A DNA stretch of 64,000 nucleotides from Agrobacterium albertimagni AOL15. Lineage in GTDB: Bacteria > Pseudomonadota > Alphaproteobacteria > Rhizobiales > Rhizobiaceae. Position 1 is the stretch's first letter. Every line of letters starts with the position of its first letter. The notes beneath the pieces are model-generated. The model had not been told where the DNA came from, did not search any database, and saw only the letters and a list, made by a program, of their open reading frames with translations. Of the stretch, positions 43,892-53,700 are shown piece after piece. The stretch lies in contig NZ_ALJF01000006.1 of assembly GCF_000300855.1 (NCBI RefSeq), forward strand, positions 310,001 through 374,000. The letters run 5' to 3'. Made by a program: the position numbers and the translations under genes.

Positions 43892-44938
43892 ATGCCGATT
43901 GCCAAAGGCTATGCCGCAACGGATGCCTCCAAGCCATTGGTTCCCTTCACCTTCGAGCGTCGCGAACCGAACGCGGACGACGTGGTGATCGAGATCAAGT
44001 TCTCCGGCATCTGCCACTCCGACATTCACCAGGCGCGCAACGAATGGGGCAACTCGACCTTCCCCATGGTCCCTGGCCACGAGATCGCCGGCATCGTCAC
44101 AGCAGTCGGCTCGAGCGTTTCGAAATACAAGGTCGGCGACCGCGTCGGCGTCGGCTGCTTCGTCAATTCCTGCCTGCATTGTGAACGCGACCTCTACCGC
44201 GAACAGTATATGCCCGGTCTCGTCGGCACCTATAATTCCACGGAAGTCGACGGCGTAACCCCGACGCAAGGCGGCTATGCCGACTCCATCGTCGTCCAAG
44301 AAGATTATGTGCTGAGCATTCCGGACAACCTGCCGCTCGACAAGGCAGCGCCACTGCTCTGCGCCGGCATCACGCTTTATTCGCCGCTCAGCCACTGGAA
44401 GGCTGGCCCCGGCAAGAAGGTCGCCGTCATCGGCATGGGCGGCCTCGGCCACATGGGCGTCAAGATCGGCGCGGCCATGGGTGCCGACGTCACCGTACTC
44501 AGCCAGAGCCTGTCGAAGAAGGAAGACGGCCTCGCCTTCGGCGCCAAGGAATATTACGCCACCTCGGATCCGGAGACCTTCAAGACGCTCGCCAGTTCCT
44601 TCGACCTGATCCTCTGCACCGTCAGCGCCGAGATCGACTGGAACGCCTACCTGAACCTTCTGAAGGTCGACGGCACCATGGTATTGCTCGGCGTGCCGGA
44701 AAACCCGGTCCCCGTGCATGCCTTTGCCCTGATCGCCGGCCGTCGCTCGCTCGCCGGCTCGATGATCGGTTCGATCAAGGAAACCCAGGAAATGCTGGAC
44801 TTCTGCGGCAAGCACGACATCACGCCGGAGATCGAGATCATCGACATCGCCCAGGTGAACGCAGCCTATGAGCGCGTTATCAAGAGCGACGTCCGCTACC
44901 GCTTCGTCATCGACATGGCGACGCTCGACAAGGGCTGA
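43892..44938 (+). CDS. Zinc-dependent alcohol dehydrogenase (YahK/CAD-like) with degenerate structural zinc site
   Basis: 348 residues, MDR superfamily, close to YahK-type aldehyde reductases. Catalytic zinc ligands are present ([31 protein letters not shown]), as is the cofactor motif [13 protein letters not shown]. The structural zinc loop is incomplete: [18 protein letters not shown] has only two of the four Cys of C-x2-C-x2-C-x7-C, with Asp and Met in place of the last two and one residue less. Likely NADP(H)-dependent. Terminator follows. Confidence 0.88.
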   Translation: MPIAKGYAATDASKPLVPFTFERREPNADDVVIEIKFSGICHSDIHQARNEWGNSTFPMVPGHEIAGIVTAVGSSVSKYKVGDRVGVGCFVNSCLHCERDLYREQYMPGLVGTYNSTEVDGVTPTQGGYADSIVVQEDYVLSIPDNLPLDKAAPLLCAGITLYSPLSHWKAGPGKKVAVIGMGGLGHMGVKIGAAMGADVTVLSQSLSKKEDGLAFGAKEYYATSDPETFKTLASSFDLILCTVSAEIDWNAYLNLLKVDGTMVLLGVPENPVPVHAFALIAGRRSLAGSMIGSIKETQEMLDFCGKHDITPEIEIIDIAQVNAAYERVIKSDVRYRFVIDMATLDKG

Positions 44939-44960
44939 GCCTAGACACGCGAATGAAACG

Positions 44961-44993
44961 AGAGGGCCTGGCATCGCTGCCGGGCCCTCTTTT
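44961..44993 (+). terminator. Rho-independent terminator of the alcohol dehydrogenase gene
   Basis: 13-base stem AGAGGGCCtGGCA / TGCCgGGCCCTCT with one wobble pair, followed by TTTT. Confidence 0.85.
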
Positions 44994-45024
44994 CGTGGAG
45001 AAACCTGCCCTCCAACGCGAAGTC

Positions 45025-45103
45025 ATCCTCGGCCTTGTGCCGAGGATCCACCGAGGCCGAACTAACCAGATACGTTGCAGATGCTCGGGACAAGCCCGAG
45101 CAT
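45025..45103. repeat. Two REP-like palindromic units
   Basis: ATCCTCGGC / GCCGAGGAT (45025-45047) and ATGCTCGGG / CCCGAGCAT (45081-45103), each with five-base loops. They are inverted relative to each other with similar flanks (GTCATCC; GCATGAC). This is a common alphaproteobacterial intergenic palindrome. Confidence 0.65.
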
Positions 45104-45126
45104 GACGACCGCAGGGTAGGCGGCGT

Positions 45127-45984
45127 TCAATCCTGCAACTGATACCCATTCCGCTCCGGAAACGGCCAATCAGCCAGCAAGGCCATGTCCGGCCGGTAGA
45201 TCTCCACCTTCAGTGGATAACACTTGGCGACATCGCTCGAATGGCTGGTGCTGCAATCCCCGCCCGGGCAGGCCGAAAGCGCGCCTAAGAGATCGATCTC
45301 CGCGAACATTTCGAGGAAATCGCCGGGGCGAACCGGGCTCGCCTTCATGAAATACTGCTGCGTGTCGCGGGTGAAACCGGTGCACATGAAGACGTTCAAC
45401 ACATCATGCACATGCGGCTCGACTGCCCTGATGTCGGAACCGATGTGATGCGCCAGCGCGCGGCAGAGGTTGGAATGGCAGCAGTGATGGTAGTCGTCAC
45501 CCGATAGCAGGCGGTTGGTATAGGGATCGCAGCGCGTGCCGATCACGTCATGCACGCCGCCACCGAATTCGTCGAAGCCGTACCAGCCAAGCGTATCATG
45601 GCTGATCGTCGCCATGGGGCGGAGCGACGGCAGATTGCTCCAGAGACGGTTGCCGGTCGTCACATGCGTCGCATGCAGCGCCCGCGTCTTGCCCGAGAAG
45701 AAGCGCTCGGAGAGATCGTTGGCATTCCAGAGGTTGAGGTCGCCGACCTGCGGCCCCTCGACGCTGACGATGCGGAAGGAATGCCCCTTGGGAACCTCGA
45801 ACGTATTGCCCTCGCGCGGCGGCACGATCACCTCGCCGACCTTCTCCATCGTCGCCCGCGCCCGATCCAGAATGCTCATATCGGGTGCGACAAGCGACTC
45901 GACCGGATAGCAGACGACAGGCTTCACCGCGCGGCGGGCCGCCGCATCGGCGGGAATGGGGATGTTTGCGTTGAAGGGGGACAT
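45127..45984 (-). CDS. DUF1989 family protein (urea carboxylase-associated type)
   Basis: 285 residues of the DUF1989 family, whose members include urea/guanidine carboxylase-associated proteins and carboxyguanidine deiminase subunits. Seen: VPPREGNTFEVPKGHSFRIV, VGDLNLWNANDLSERFF, GVHDVIGTRCDPYTNRLL, YHHCCHSNLCRAL with clustered His/Cys, and DFLEMFAEIDLLGALSACPGGDCS. The Cys/His sets suggest a metal site. No carboxylase gene is nearby, so its substrate is open; ureide or guanidine-type nitrogen is a reasonable guess. Start ATG 45984, GGAG upstream. Divergent from a LysR gene. Confidence 0.82.
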   Translation of the reverse strand: MSPFNANIPIPADAAARRAVKPVVCYPVESLVAPDMSILDRARATMEKVGEVIVPPREGNTFEVPKGHSFRIVSVEGPQVGDLNLWNANDLSERFFSGKTRALHATHVTTGNRLWSNLPSLRPMATISHDTLGWYGFDEFGGGVHDVIGTRCDPYTNRLLSGDDYHHCCHSNLCRALAHHIGSDIRAVEPHVHDVLNVFMCTGFTRDTQQYFMKASPVRPGDFLEMFAEIDLLGALSACPGGDCSTSHSSDVAKCYPLKVEIYRPDMALLADWPFPERNGYQLQD

Positions 45985-46066
45985 GGGCGGCTCCGGAGTG
46001 GGCATAATGTGATCCGCAAGGTGCCCCAGCCACCCCATCAAGACAACTGCCTCTCTTCTTGCCCCA

Positions 46067-46087
46067 TGACCAAGCCTGGCTTAGTCA
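46067..46087. promoter_or_regulatory. LysR-type operator between DUF1989 and lysR genes
   Basis: 21-base interrupted palindrome with arms TGACcAAGCC and GGCTTaGTCA around one central T; nine of ten arm positions pair. It lies 8 bases before the LysR ATG and 83 before the DUF1989 start, fitting autoregulation plus divergent control. Confidence 0.6.
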
Positions 46088-46094
46088 TGAAGTC

Positions 46095-46958
46095 ATGAAA
46101 CTGCCACCGCTCCCGACACTCCGTGCTTTCGAGGCCGCCGCCCGCCGAGAAAGCTTCCTGCAGGCCGCGACCGAACTCGGCATGACGGCAGCGGCCATCA
46201 GCCAGCATGTGAAGGCGCTGGAGGATTGGCTGGGGCTTGCCCTCTTCGAACGCCGCCCCCGTGGCGTGCGCCTCACCACCGATGGACGCGAATTCGGCGC
46301 CGCCTGCTCGGAAGGGCTTGGCCACATTGCCCGTGCCGCAGAACGGCTGACCACTCGCAAATCCTTGGCCTGTGCCAGCCTCGCCTGCATGCCCTCGGTG
46401 GTCACCCATTGGCTCGGCCCACGCCTGCCCCGTTTCCGCGCAGCACATCCTCAGATCCAGGTCTCGATCGTCTACCCCATGGGAGCGCAGACTCCGGATG
46501 AAGCCGGCGCGGACCTGCTGATCTGCCACGGCACCCGCCCGCCTGCTCGCGCGGAGCGCATTCTGCCAGCCGCAACCCGGCCAACCTGTGCGCCGAGCTA
46601 TCTGGAGCGACACGGACCGATCACCACACCAGCCGACCTCCTTAACCAGGACCTGTTGCACGACGCGACCGAGGCCGCCTGGCAGTCCTGGCTGGCGGCG
46701 CGCGGGATCAAGGGCCTGACACCGTCAGGACCGCTCTATGCCGATTTCAATCTGCTGGTCAGTTCGGTCCTCTCAGGCCTCGGCATCGGCCTCTGCCCGA
46801 CCGCCCTGATATCAGACCATCTGGCAGCCGGCACGCTGACGGTGCTGTTTGATGAAGCCGCCGACGAAGACAAGGCCTATTGGCTGCTCTCAGGTGCGGC
46901 ACTGTCCGAGCCTGCCGCGATCCTGCGGGATTGGTTGCTGGCGGAGGTTGCCGGCTAG
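46095..46958 (+). CDS. LysR-family transcriptional regulator
   Basis: 287 residues. Winged helix at the start (LPPLPTLRAFEAAARRESFLQAATELGMTAAAISQHVKALEDWLG) and a GcvA-like effector domain (VVTHWLGPRLPRFRAAHPQIQVSI, GLGIGLCPTALISDHLAAG). It stands divergent from the DUF1989 gene with a clear palindrome between, so it likely controls that gene. Ends five bases before the convergent puuE stop. Confidence 0.9.
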   Translation: MKLPPLPTLRAFEAAARRESFLQAATELGMTAAAISQHVKALEDWLGLALFERRPRGVRLTTDGREFGAACSEGLGHIARAAERLTTRKSLACASLACMPSVVTHWLGPRLPRFRAAHPQIQVSIVYPMGAQTPDEAGADLLICHGTRPPARAERILPAATRPTCAPSYLERHGPITTPADLLNQDLLHDATEAAWQSWLAARGIKGLTPSGPLYADFNLLVSSVLSGLGIGLCPTALISDHLAAGTLTVLFDEAADEDKAYWLLSGAALSEPAAILRDWLLAEVAG

Positions 46959-46963
46959 CCCCC

Positions 46964-47884
46964 TCACCACGCCGGCTTGTGATGCTTGTGCCAGTGCTCG
47001 GCGATCTCGATGCGCTTGGGCACCCAGACCTTCTCATGGCTGGTCACATAATCGATAAACCGCGCGAGCGCCGCAGCCCGTCCCGGACGCCCAACAAGGC
47101 GGCAGTGCAAACCGACGGACATCATTTTCGGGCTGCCGTTCTTCCCCTCTTCGTAGAGCACATCGAAGGCGTCCTTGAGATAGGTGAAGAACTGATCACC
47201 GGTATTGAAGCCCTGCGGAGTGGCGAAACGCATGTCGTTGGTTTCAAGCGTATAGGGAATGATCAGGAAGGGTTTTCCCTCGAGATCCGGCACCCAGAAC
47301 GGCAGGTCGTCGGAATAATTGTCGGAGGAATACATAAAGCCGCCCTCCTCCATCACGAGGCGCAGCGTGTTGTCAGAAGGCTTGCCCTGATACATGCCAA
47401 GCGGATGCGAGCCGGTCAGCTCCTTGTGCAGCCGCACGGCTTCTCGAATATGCTCGCGCTCGACGTCTTCCGGGAAATCCTTGTATTCGAGCCAGCGATA
47501 GCCGTGGCTGGCGATCTCCCAGTCCGCTTCCTTCATCGCGGCCACAGCTTCCGGGTTGCGTGCCATGGCAAGCGTGACGCCGTAGACCGTCACTGGCACC
47601 TTGCGCTCGGTGAACATCCGCCACAGCCGCCAGAAGCCGGCGCGCGAGCCGTATTCGTAAATCGATTCCATGTTGAGATTGCGCTGCCCCGGCCAGGCCT
47701 GGGCGCCGACGATTTCCGACAGCAGGTTTTCCGAGGCCGGGTCGCCATCAAGAATGCAGCTCTCGCCGCCCTCCTCGTAATTGACCACGAACTGCACCGC
47801 GATCCGGGCCTCCCCCGGCCATTTCGGATCGGGAATGTCGCGGCCATAGCCGATCAGGTCGCGGGGATAAGGAGCAGTCGTCAT
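46964..47884 (-). CDS. puuE: Allantoinase PuuE (polysaccharide deacetylase fold)
   Basis: 306 residues. Typical PuuE start PRDLIGYGRDIPDPKWPGEARIAVQFVVNYEEGGE, with WEIASHGYRWLEY containing the metal-site His, and GFMYSSDNYSDDLPFW. It hydrolyses allantoin to allantoate, the step between UraD and Alc; there is no amidohydrolase-type allantoinase in the window, so this fills the gap. ATG 47884 has GAGAGG upstream. Confidence 0.94.
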   Translation of the reverse strand: MTTAPYPRDLIGYGRDIPDPKWPGEARIAVQFVVNYEEGGESCILDGDPASENLLSEIVGAQAWPGQRNLNMESIYEYGSRAGFWRLWRMFTERKVPVTVYGVTLAMARNPEAVAAMKEADWEIASHGYRWLEYKDFPEDVEREHIREAVRLHKELTGSHPLGMYQGKPSDNTLRLVMEEGGFMYSSDNYSDDLPFWVPDLEGKPFLIIPYTLETNDMRFATPQGFNTGDQFFTYLKDAFDVLYEEGKNGSPKMMSVGLHCRLVGRPGRAAALARFIDYVTSHEKVWVPKRIEIAEHWHKHHKPAW

Positions 47885-47975
47885 AGGTTCACCTCTCGTG
47901 TTTTGACGCGAGGCTATTGGCGAGGGCGGCGCCTGTCGAGATGGAAAACGCGCATTTTGCTGCAGCGCACAGGCC

Positions 47976-48683
47976 TCAGGCGATCTTGCGGTTGGAAACC
48001 CGGCCCAGCGGATGCAGCGAATGCACGGTAAACGGTGCGCCACGCTCGGTTTCGACGAAGAGGGCGAGATTGGCGATGACAACGGGCTCGGCGAGGGCAG
48101 GATCGAAATGCGCTTTGAGAGCCTGCTCGATTCGCGGAAAATCGCGGGCGAGCAAAGGTCCGGTCAACGTCATGTGGAACCGGAACTCGTCCATCACATA
48201 AGGATGTCCCCAGCGGCTGAGATTGGTGAATTGCGGCGCCGAGAGCCGTTCGGGATTGCGCCGGTCGATCTCGGCCTCGGAAAGCGGCGCACGAAAGCCG
48301 TCGAAAGCCTGGACGATGGATGCCGCCAGATGATCGACCTCCGGACAAGGGCGCTGAAGGATCAAGCCATAGACGTCACCGATGCGTCCGACCGACAGAC
48401 CCTGCAGAACCACGGGCTCCATCCGGCCGGCAAAATGCATCAGATCGCGCAGGAGAGAGGCCTCGTTCGCGCCTTCGCTCAAGCGGAACGGCGCCTTGAA
48501 GGTCGCATGAAAGCCGAAGCGACGCGGAAGGGCCGTGTGAAAGGCAATCTCGTGCACGCCCAGGCCCTTCAGTCCCGGATGTTCCTCCACCTCGCCGGAG
48601 AACACGTTGCGGCCGAGCCAGCGTGCCGCTGCATCGGCAAGCGGATCACGGGCAGGCGGCGTAAAGCAGATGGCATAGCGCAT
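47976..48683 (-). CDS. DUF1045 protein, 2H phosphoesterase-like
   Basis: 235 residues. Two histidine motifs, RRFGFHATFKAPF and FRFHMTLTGPL (HxT each), show the 2H phosphoesterase fold of DUF1045, often annotated as phosphonate metabolism protein because it occurs in phn clusters. Start at ATG 48683 has GAGGTG upstream. No phn genes are seen here, so the link to phosphonate use is not supported by context. Confidence 0.82.
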   Translation of the reverse strand: MRYAICFTPPARDPLADAAARWLGRNVFSGEVEEHPGLKGLGVHEIAFHTALPRRFGFHATFKAPFRLSEGANEASLLRDLMHFAGRMEPVVLQGLSVGRIGDVYGLILQRPCPEVDHLAASIVQAFDGFRAPLSEAEIDRRNPERLSAPQFTNLSRWGHPYVMDEFRFHMTLTGPLLARDFPRIEQALKAHFDPALAEPVVIANLALFVETERGAPFTVHSLHPLGRVSNRKIA

Positions 48684-48820
48684 GTCGAGCACCTCACACT
48701 GGCTCGCGACGGCACTTTAGCAGTTGCCGTTACAACCCCGTGGATAGGTGATTTGCATGACAGTATCACGAAGCGGGCGAGGCAATTTCGCGGCCAGAGC
48801 CTAAGCCAATCCCTTTGATT

Positions 48821-50029
48821 TCAGGGTATTTCGGTAAATTCCTCACCGCCTGCGCGGCGCGCAGCCACCGAAACGTGATGGGCAAGGGCAAAGCCGTGAG
48901 GCAGGGACAAGGCCTCACCGCCAATCGAATCGAGAGCGGCCTCCGCCAGCCGGTGAGCAATGCCGAAGCTCACCTTGAAGCCGCCTGTCAGCGCATGCAC
49001 ATGCGGATGATCGGGATGCGGGCCGACCATCGGATCCCGATCGACCGCCTTTGGGCGAAGCCCCGCCCAGCGTTCGACCACCTCGGCTTGCTGCAGCACC
49101 GGTGCAAGCTCCCTCGCCCCGGTGATCAGGACATCCAACTGCGCATCCGTCGAGAAAGGATCCTCGAACGTGTTTTCGCTGGTGCTGCCGATGGCGACAT
49201 GCCCGCCTTCCTGCGGCACCACATAGAGGCCATCGAGATAAAGGAGCGGCAGATCGGCTGGCAGGTCCAGTTTGAGCAGTGCCGCCTGCCCCTTAACGCC
49301 GCGGCCGAGCGGCTTGCGAAGCGCAGGTCCGATGGCATCGAGCAGCGGGAAAGAGCCGACACCGGCTGAAACCAGAAGATCACCGTAACCGACAATGGTC
49401 CCGTCAGCGAGTTTTACCTGGCTTGCCCCGGCATCGATCGATTGCACGGCGCTCCCGACCAGCAACCGCACACGTCCCGATCGCTCAAGACGTGACCGGA
49501 TCGCCGTGGTGAGAGCACGCGGCGAAACACGGCCCGCGAGGCGATCGAACACCACACCAGCCTCAGAAAAACTCCGCGACGGCCAGTCGGCAAACGGGCT
49601 CTCGTCGAGGACGGTCCAGTCGAAGGCCCTGCCCTCTTGGTTCCAGTTCGTAGCCGCCTCGCCCGAATGCCGCTCGGCGATCGGCCTCAGATGCGGCTTC
49701 GGCAAGGGGATAAGACGACCGCAGCGCTGATAGCCGGCGGAAAGCCCGGTCTCCGCCTCAAGCAGAGCGATCTCCGCCTCGAGTGACAGCAGCCCCTCGA
49801 ATTGCAACTGCTTCTTCTCGTTCCAGCGATCCGGCATATGCGCCATCAAGGCGCCAAGCAGGCCGCCACTCGCCCCGCTCGCAATACCGTCGCCGTCGAT
49901 CAGGATGGTATCGAGACCACGGCGCTCGGCCTTGAGAGCCGCCCAGAGGCCCATTATGCCGCCGCCGACGATCACGAGATCGGCGCGCAATTGACCTGAC
50001 ATCGCAGCCGTTTTATCGGACATCACCAT
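48821..50029 (-). CDS. FAD-dependent oxidoreductase (DAO family), MnmC C-domain-like
   Basis: 402 residues. FAD-binding motif DLVIVGGGIMGLWAALKAERRG near the N-terminus, then DGDGIASGASGGLLGALMAHMPD, LLVSAGVGSFPLLDAIG and the second FAD contact AGLRPKAVDRDPMVGPHP. It resembles the oxidoreductase half of MnmC, which removes carboxymethyl from cmnm5U34 of tRNA. It is divergent from mnmD with overlapping start codons, which supports this. Start may be at 50029, 50023 or 50002; none has a strong ribosome site. A glycine-oxidase-like role is the alternative. Confidence 0.78.
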   Translation of the reverse strand: MVMSDKTAAMSGQLRADLVIVGGGIMGLWAALKAERRGLDTILIDGDGIASGASGGLLGALMAHMPDRWNEKKQLQFEGLLSLEAEIALLEAETGLSAGYQRCGRLIPLPKPHLRPIAERHSGEAATNWNQEGRAFDWTVLDESPFADWPSRSFSEAGVVFDRLAGRVSPRALTTAIRSRLERSGRVRLLVGSAVQSIDAGASQVKLADGTIVGYGDLLVSAGVGSFPLLDAIGPALRKPLGRGVKGQAALLKLDLPADLPLLYLDGLYVVPQEGGHVAIGSTSENTFEDPFSTDAQLDVLITGARELAPVLQQAEVVERWAGLRPKAVDRDPMVGPHPDHPHVHALTGGFKVSFGIAHRLAEAALDSIGGEALSLPHGFALAHHVSVAARRAGGEEFTEIP

Positions 50030-50753
50030 GACCCATTCAAATTATCCGCCAGGCACCGGCGACACCCAGGTACCGCTGGCTTGGCACGACGGCGATATGC
50101 CCTTTTCCACCGCCTTTGGCGATCATTTTTATTGCCAGACCGATGGCCGGCTCGAATGCGGCCATGTCTTCCTGGCCGGCAACGGACTGCCGGAGCGTTG
50201 GCGGGATGCGGACGATTTCACCATCGGCGAACTCGGCTTCGGCACAGGGCTGAATGCCTGCGAAACCTGGCGGCAGTGGAAGGAGCATCGTCGTCCTGGC
50301 ACTCACCTCCACTTCGTCTCCTTCGAGCTCTTCCCCATGCAGGCCGAAGAGATCGACCGCGCCCTCTCCCGCTGGCCGGAGATCGATGCCGAGCGTGAGG
50401 TCCTCGTCGCGCGCTGGCCGGAGACGCCGTCCGGTATCATCTCGATCGACCTTGATGACCAGACGCGTCTATCGGTCGTCTGCGGCGATGCCTTGGATAA
50501 CCTGACGGCAAGCACACTGACCTTCGATGCCTGGTTCCTCGACGGCTTCGCCCCCTCGCGCAACAGCGCCATGTGGTCGGCGGACCTGATGCAGCGTGTC
50601 CACGACACGACAAGACTAGGCGGCAGCTTTGCGACCTATGCCGCAGCCGGCTTCGTCCGACGCAACTTGATCGCAGCGGGTTTCGACGTCGAGCGCCGAC
50701 CAGGCTTCGCGGGCAAGCGGGAGATGCTGTGCGGCGTCAGGCGCTCGGCCTGA
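50028..50753 (+). CDS. mnmD: tRNA 5-(methylaminomethyl)-2-thiouridine methyltransferase
   Basis: 241-residue SAM-dependent methyltransferase (Methyltransf_30). SAM-binding GELGFGTGLNACETW, the following acidic strand FVSFELFPMQAEEID, and DAWFLDGFAPSRNSAMW match the MnmD domain that methylates nm5s2U34 in the anticodon of tRNAs for Lys, Glu and Gln. In E. coli it is fused to the oxidoreductase half as MnmC; here the halves are separate, divergent genes sharing a CATG start. Confidence 0.88.
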   Translation: MTHSNYPPGTGDTQVPLAWHDGDMPFSTAFGDHFYCQTDGRLECGHVFLAGNGLPERWRDADDFTIGELGFGTGLNACETWRQWKEHRRPGTHLHFVSFELFPMQAEEIDRALSRWPEIDAEREVLVARWPETPSGIISIDLDDQTRLSVVCGDALDNLTASTLTFDAWFLDGFAPSRNSAMWSADLMQRVHDTTRLGGSFATYAAAGFVRRNLIAAGFDVERRPGFAGKREMLCGVRRSA

Positions 50754-53700
50754 TCAGCCTTCCACTGCGAGCCCGATGACGGGCCTGCCACTCCATTGCT
50801 CGATCTTGCGCATAAGGAGTTCCGGCGAGATCGGCTTGGAGAGATAGTCGTCCATCCCGGCGGCAAGGCAGGCCTCACGATCGCTGTCGAGCGCATGGGC
50901 AGTCACGCCGATGATCGGGGTCCTTCCGCTGCTGAGAGCAGCCTCTTCCGCGCGGATCACGCCAGTCGCCTGATGCCCGTTCATGACCGGCATGGAGACA
51001 TCCATCAGGATCAGATCCGGCGGCTCGCTGCGCCAGGCCTGAACGGCTTCCTCACCATTGCCGACGATGCGATAGGCAACGCCGCTTCCGGTCAGGATCT
51101 GGCGGAAGACGATCTGGTTGACGGGATTGTCTTCCGCGATCAGCACTCTGAGGGCCCCATCGTCGGGAGCCGCTGAAGCGGTTGGCTTGGCCTCCACAGG
51201 CAATGGCGCGCGTGGAGCCAATGGTGGAGGCGGCGAAAGGGGACGAAGGCGTGGCGCGTTCACGCCGTGAACCCGCGCCGTTCGCACCACGTCGATGATC
51301 GCACCACGCAACACATTGGCCCGCGCCGGCTTCATCAGATGCGCCTGGATCTTCAAGCTTTCGAACAGCCTGTCATCGCCGACCATGTCCATCGAGGTCA
51401 GGAAGACCAGAGCAATATCGTCGAAGCGACGGTCGCTGCGGATCGCTTTCGCCACGTCGATGCCGTTCATGTCAGGCATCTGGTAGTCTATGACGACGAC
51501 GTCGATCGCCAGCCCTTCCGTATGGGCGGCAGCGAGAATATCGAGGCCGGTCAGCCCGTCCGGAACCGCGAGCCCGTCGAAACCCCACATCTCCAGCTGC
51601 TCGGTGATGATGCGGCGGTTGACGGCGTTGTCGTCGATGACCAGCACCCGTGCATCCTTGACGGTGGCCGGCAACTCCTTCTGGCCGCGGCGTTCGGCAA
51701 CGATGGCGAGCGGCAATTCGACGGTGAAGGCCGAGCCGCGCCCGACCTCGGATTCGACCTGCAGCTTGCCCCCGAACAGGCGCACTAGACCGCCGGTGAT
51801 CGCGAGCCCGAGACCGGTACCCTCGTGGCGACGGGTCGAGGATGTATCGACCTGTGAGAATTTTTCAAAGATCTTCGCCTGCATGTCCTGGGGGATGCCG
51901 ATGCCGGTATCCTCGATGCGCAGCTTCAGGATCGCCTGTCCCTCTGCCATGGCGTCCGTGGACACCTCGACATGCACGTGGCCCTTCTCCGTGAACTTGA
52001 TCGCATTGCCCAGGAGATTGGTGACGATCTGCCGGAAGCGTCCCGGATCACCCATGAAGGTATGGCGGACCTTCTGGTCGCCGGAGACCACGAGTTCGAT
52101 ATCCTTCTCGGCGGCGGCGGCGGACAGCAGTGTCGCCACATCCTCGATGGCCTCGACCGGATCGAAGGGAGACTTGCGCAGCTTCAGCTGCCCGGCATCG
52201 ATCTTCGAGAAGTCGAGAATGTCGTTGATGATGGTGAGCAGCGCGTTGCCGGACTTCACCATAATGTCGACGAAGGTCTTCTGGCGGCTGTCGAGCTCGG
52301 ACTTGGAGAGCAGTTCCGCCATGCCGAGAACGCCGTTCATCGGCGTGCGGATCTCGTGGCTCATATTGGCGAGGAAGTCGGACTTCGCCTTGTCGGCGGC
52401 TTCGCTCCGCGCCAAGAGCACTTCGAGTTCGGCTTCGCGCTCCTTGAGCTCGGTAAAATCGGTCAGCACGACCACACAACTGCGGTCGCCACCGAAGGTC
52501 GCCTCCAGCTTGACCCAGGTCTTTCCGTCGACGAGGAAATTGGTCGAGACCGCATTCGCGGTCTGCAATGCCGCTTGCCACTGCTGCAGAACCTCGTGCG
52601 CTTCCGCACCGAAATCGCCGCGCGCCGCACAATATTCGAAGATCGGCCGCCAGCTTTCGCCCGATGCCAGCAGGTTTTCGGGCAGATCCAGGATGCGGCT
52701 GAAGGACGGATTGACCTCCGCGATGCGACCCTGCTCGATCATCATCAGGCCCTGCGTCATCATCCGCATGGATTCCTGCACGAAGCGCCCGAGCCGCTCC
52801 AGCTTTTGCTGCGCCTCGTCGATCTCGCGTTCGCGGGCCCGCATCTCGGTGAGATCGGAATAGGTGAGCAGGATCTTCCGGTCGTGCAACCTCGTGATCG
52901 TTGCCAGAACGAACTTGCCATCGTCATAGGCGAGTTCGGTGACATGCGAGCCTTCCAACGCATCGAACTGCGCGATACGGGCGCGGTAGCCTTCCTCGAA
53001 GTCGATCCCCGGCCAGGCATAGCCGAGTTTGTGGTTCTGTTCGCAATAGGACCGGAAGCTCAACCCACTTAGTTGCATATCAGCCGGCCAGCGCCAGATG
53101 TCCCGGCACTTCTCGTTGGCGAATTCGACCATGTAGTCGGAATTCATGATCACCACGCCGACAGGCATGACCTGCAGCATCGAGACGATATCGGCATAGA
53201 GCGCCTCGGCGCGCGCCTGTGCCGCAACCAGCGCCTCCTGCCCCTTCTTGAGCATCGAGATGTCGTTGACCGAGCCGACGAGGTAATGCTTGTTCTGCGC
53301 CGTGGTGATCCGGCTTAGGCGCGTGATGACGGAGATCTCCTGACCGTCGCGGACGACCACTTCGCGGTTCTTCTCGATCATCTCGCCGGTTGCGAAGATC
53401 CGGAGGTTTTCCTCCTTCATGATCTGACCGTTTTCCGGCCAGAGTTCTTCTTCGGTGAGCCCGTAAATGTCTTCCCGACGCTGGCCGTGGAGGTCCTCAT
53501 AGGCCTTGTTCACGTAGATCATCCGGCGATCCGGATTGCGGATGAAGACGGGCACCGGCATTTGCTCGAGCGCCGCGCGATAGAGCAGCGTCTCTTCTTC
53601 GCGCTGATAAATGTCCGAGACGTCGGTATAGGTCAAAAGGATGCGCCCGCCCTCGAGCCGGCGACTACCGCCGGCCAAGGCCCGTCCGGATGGCGTCTTC

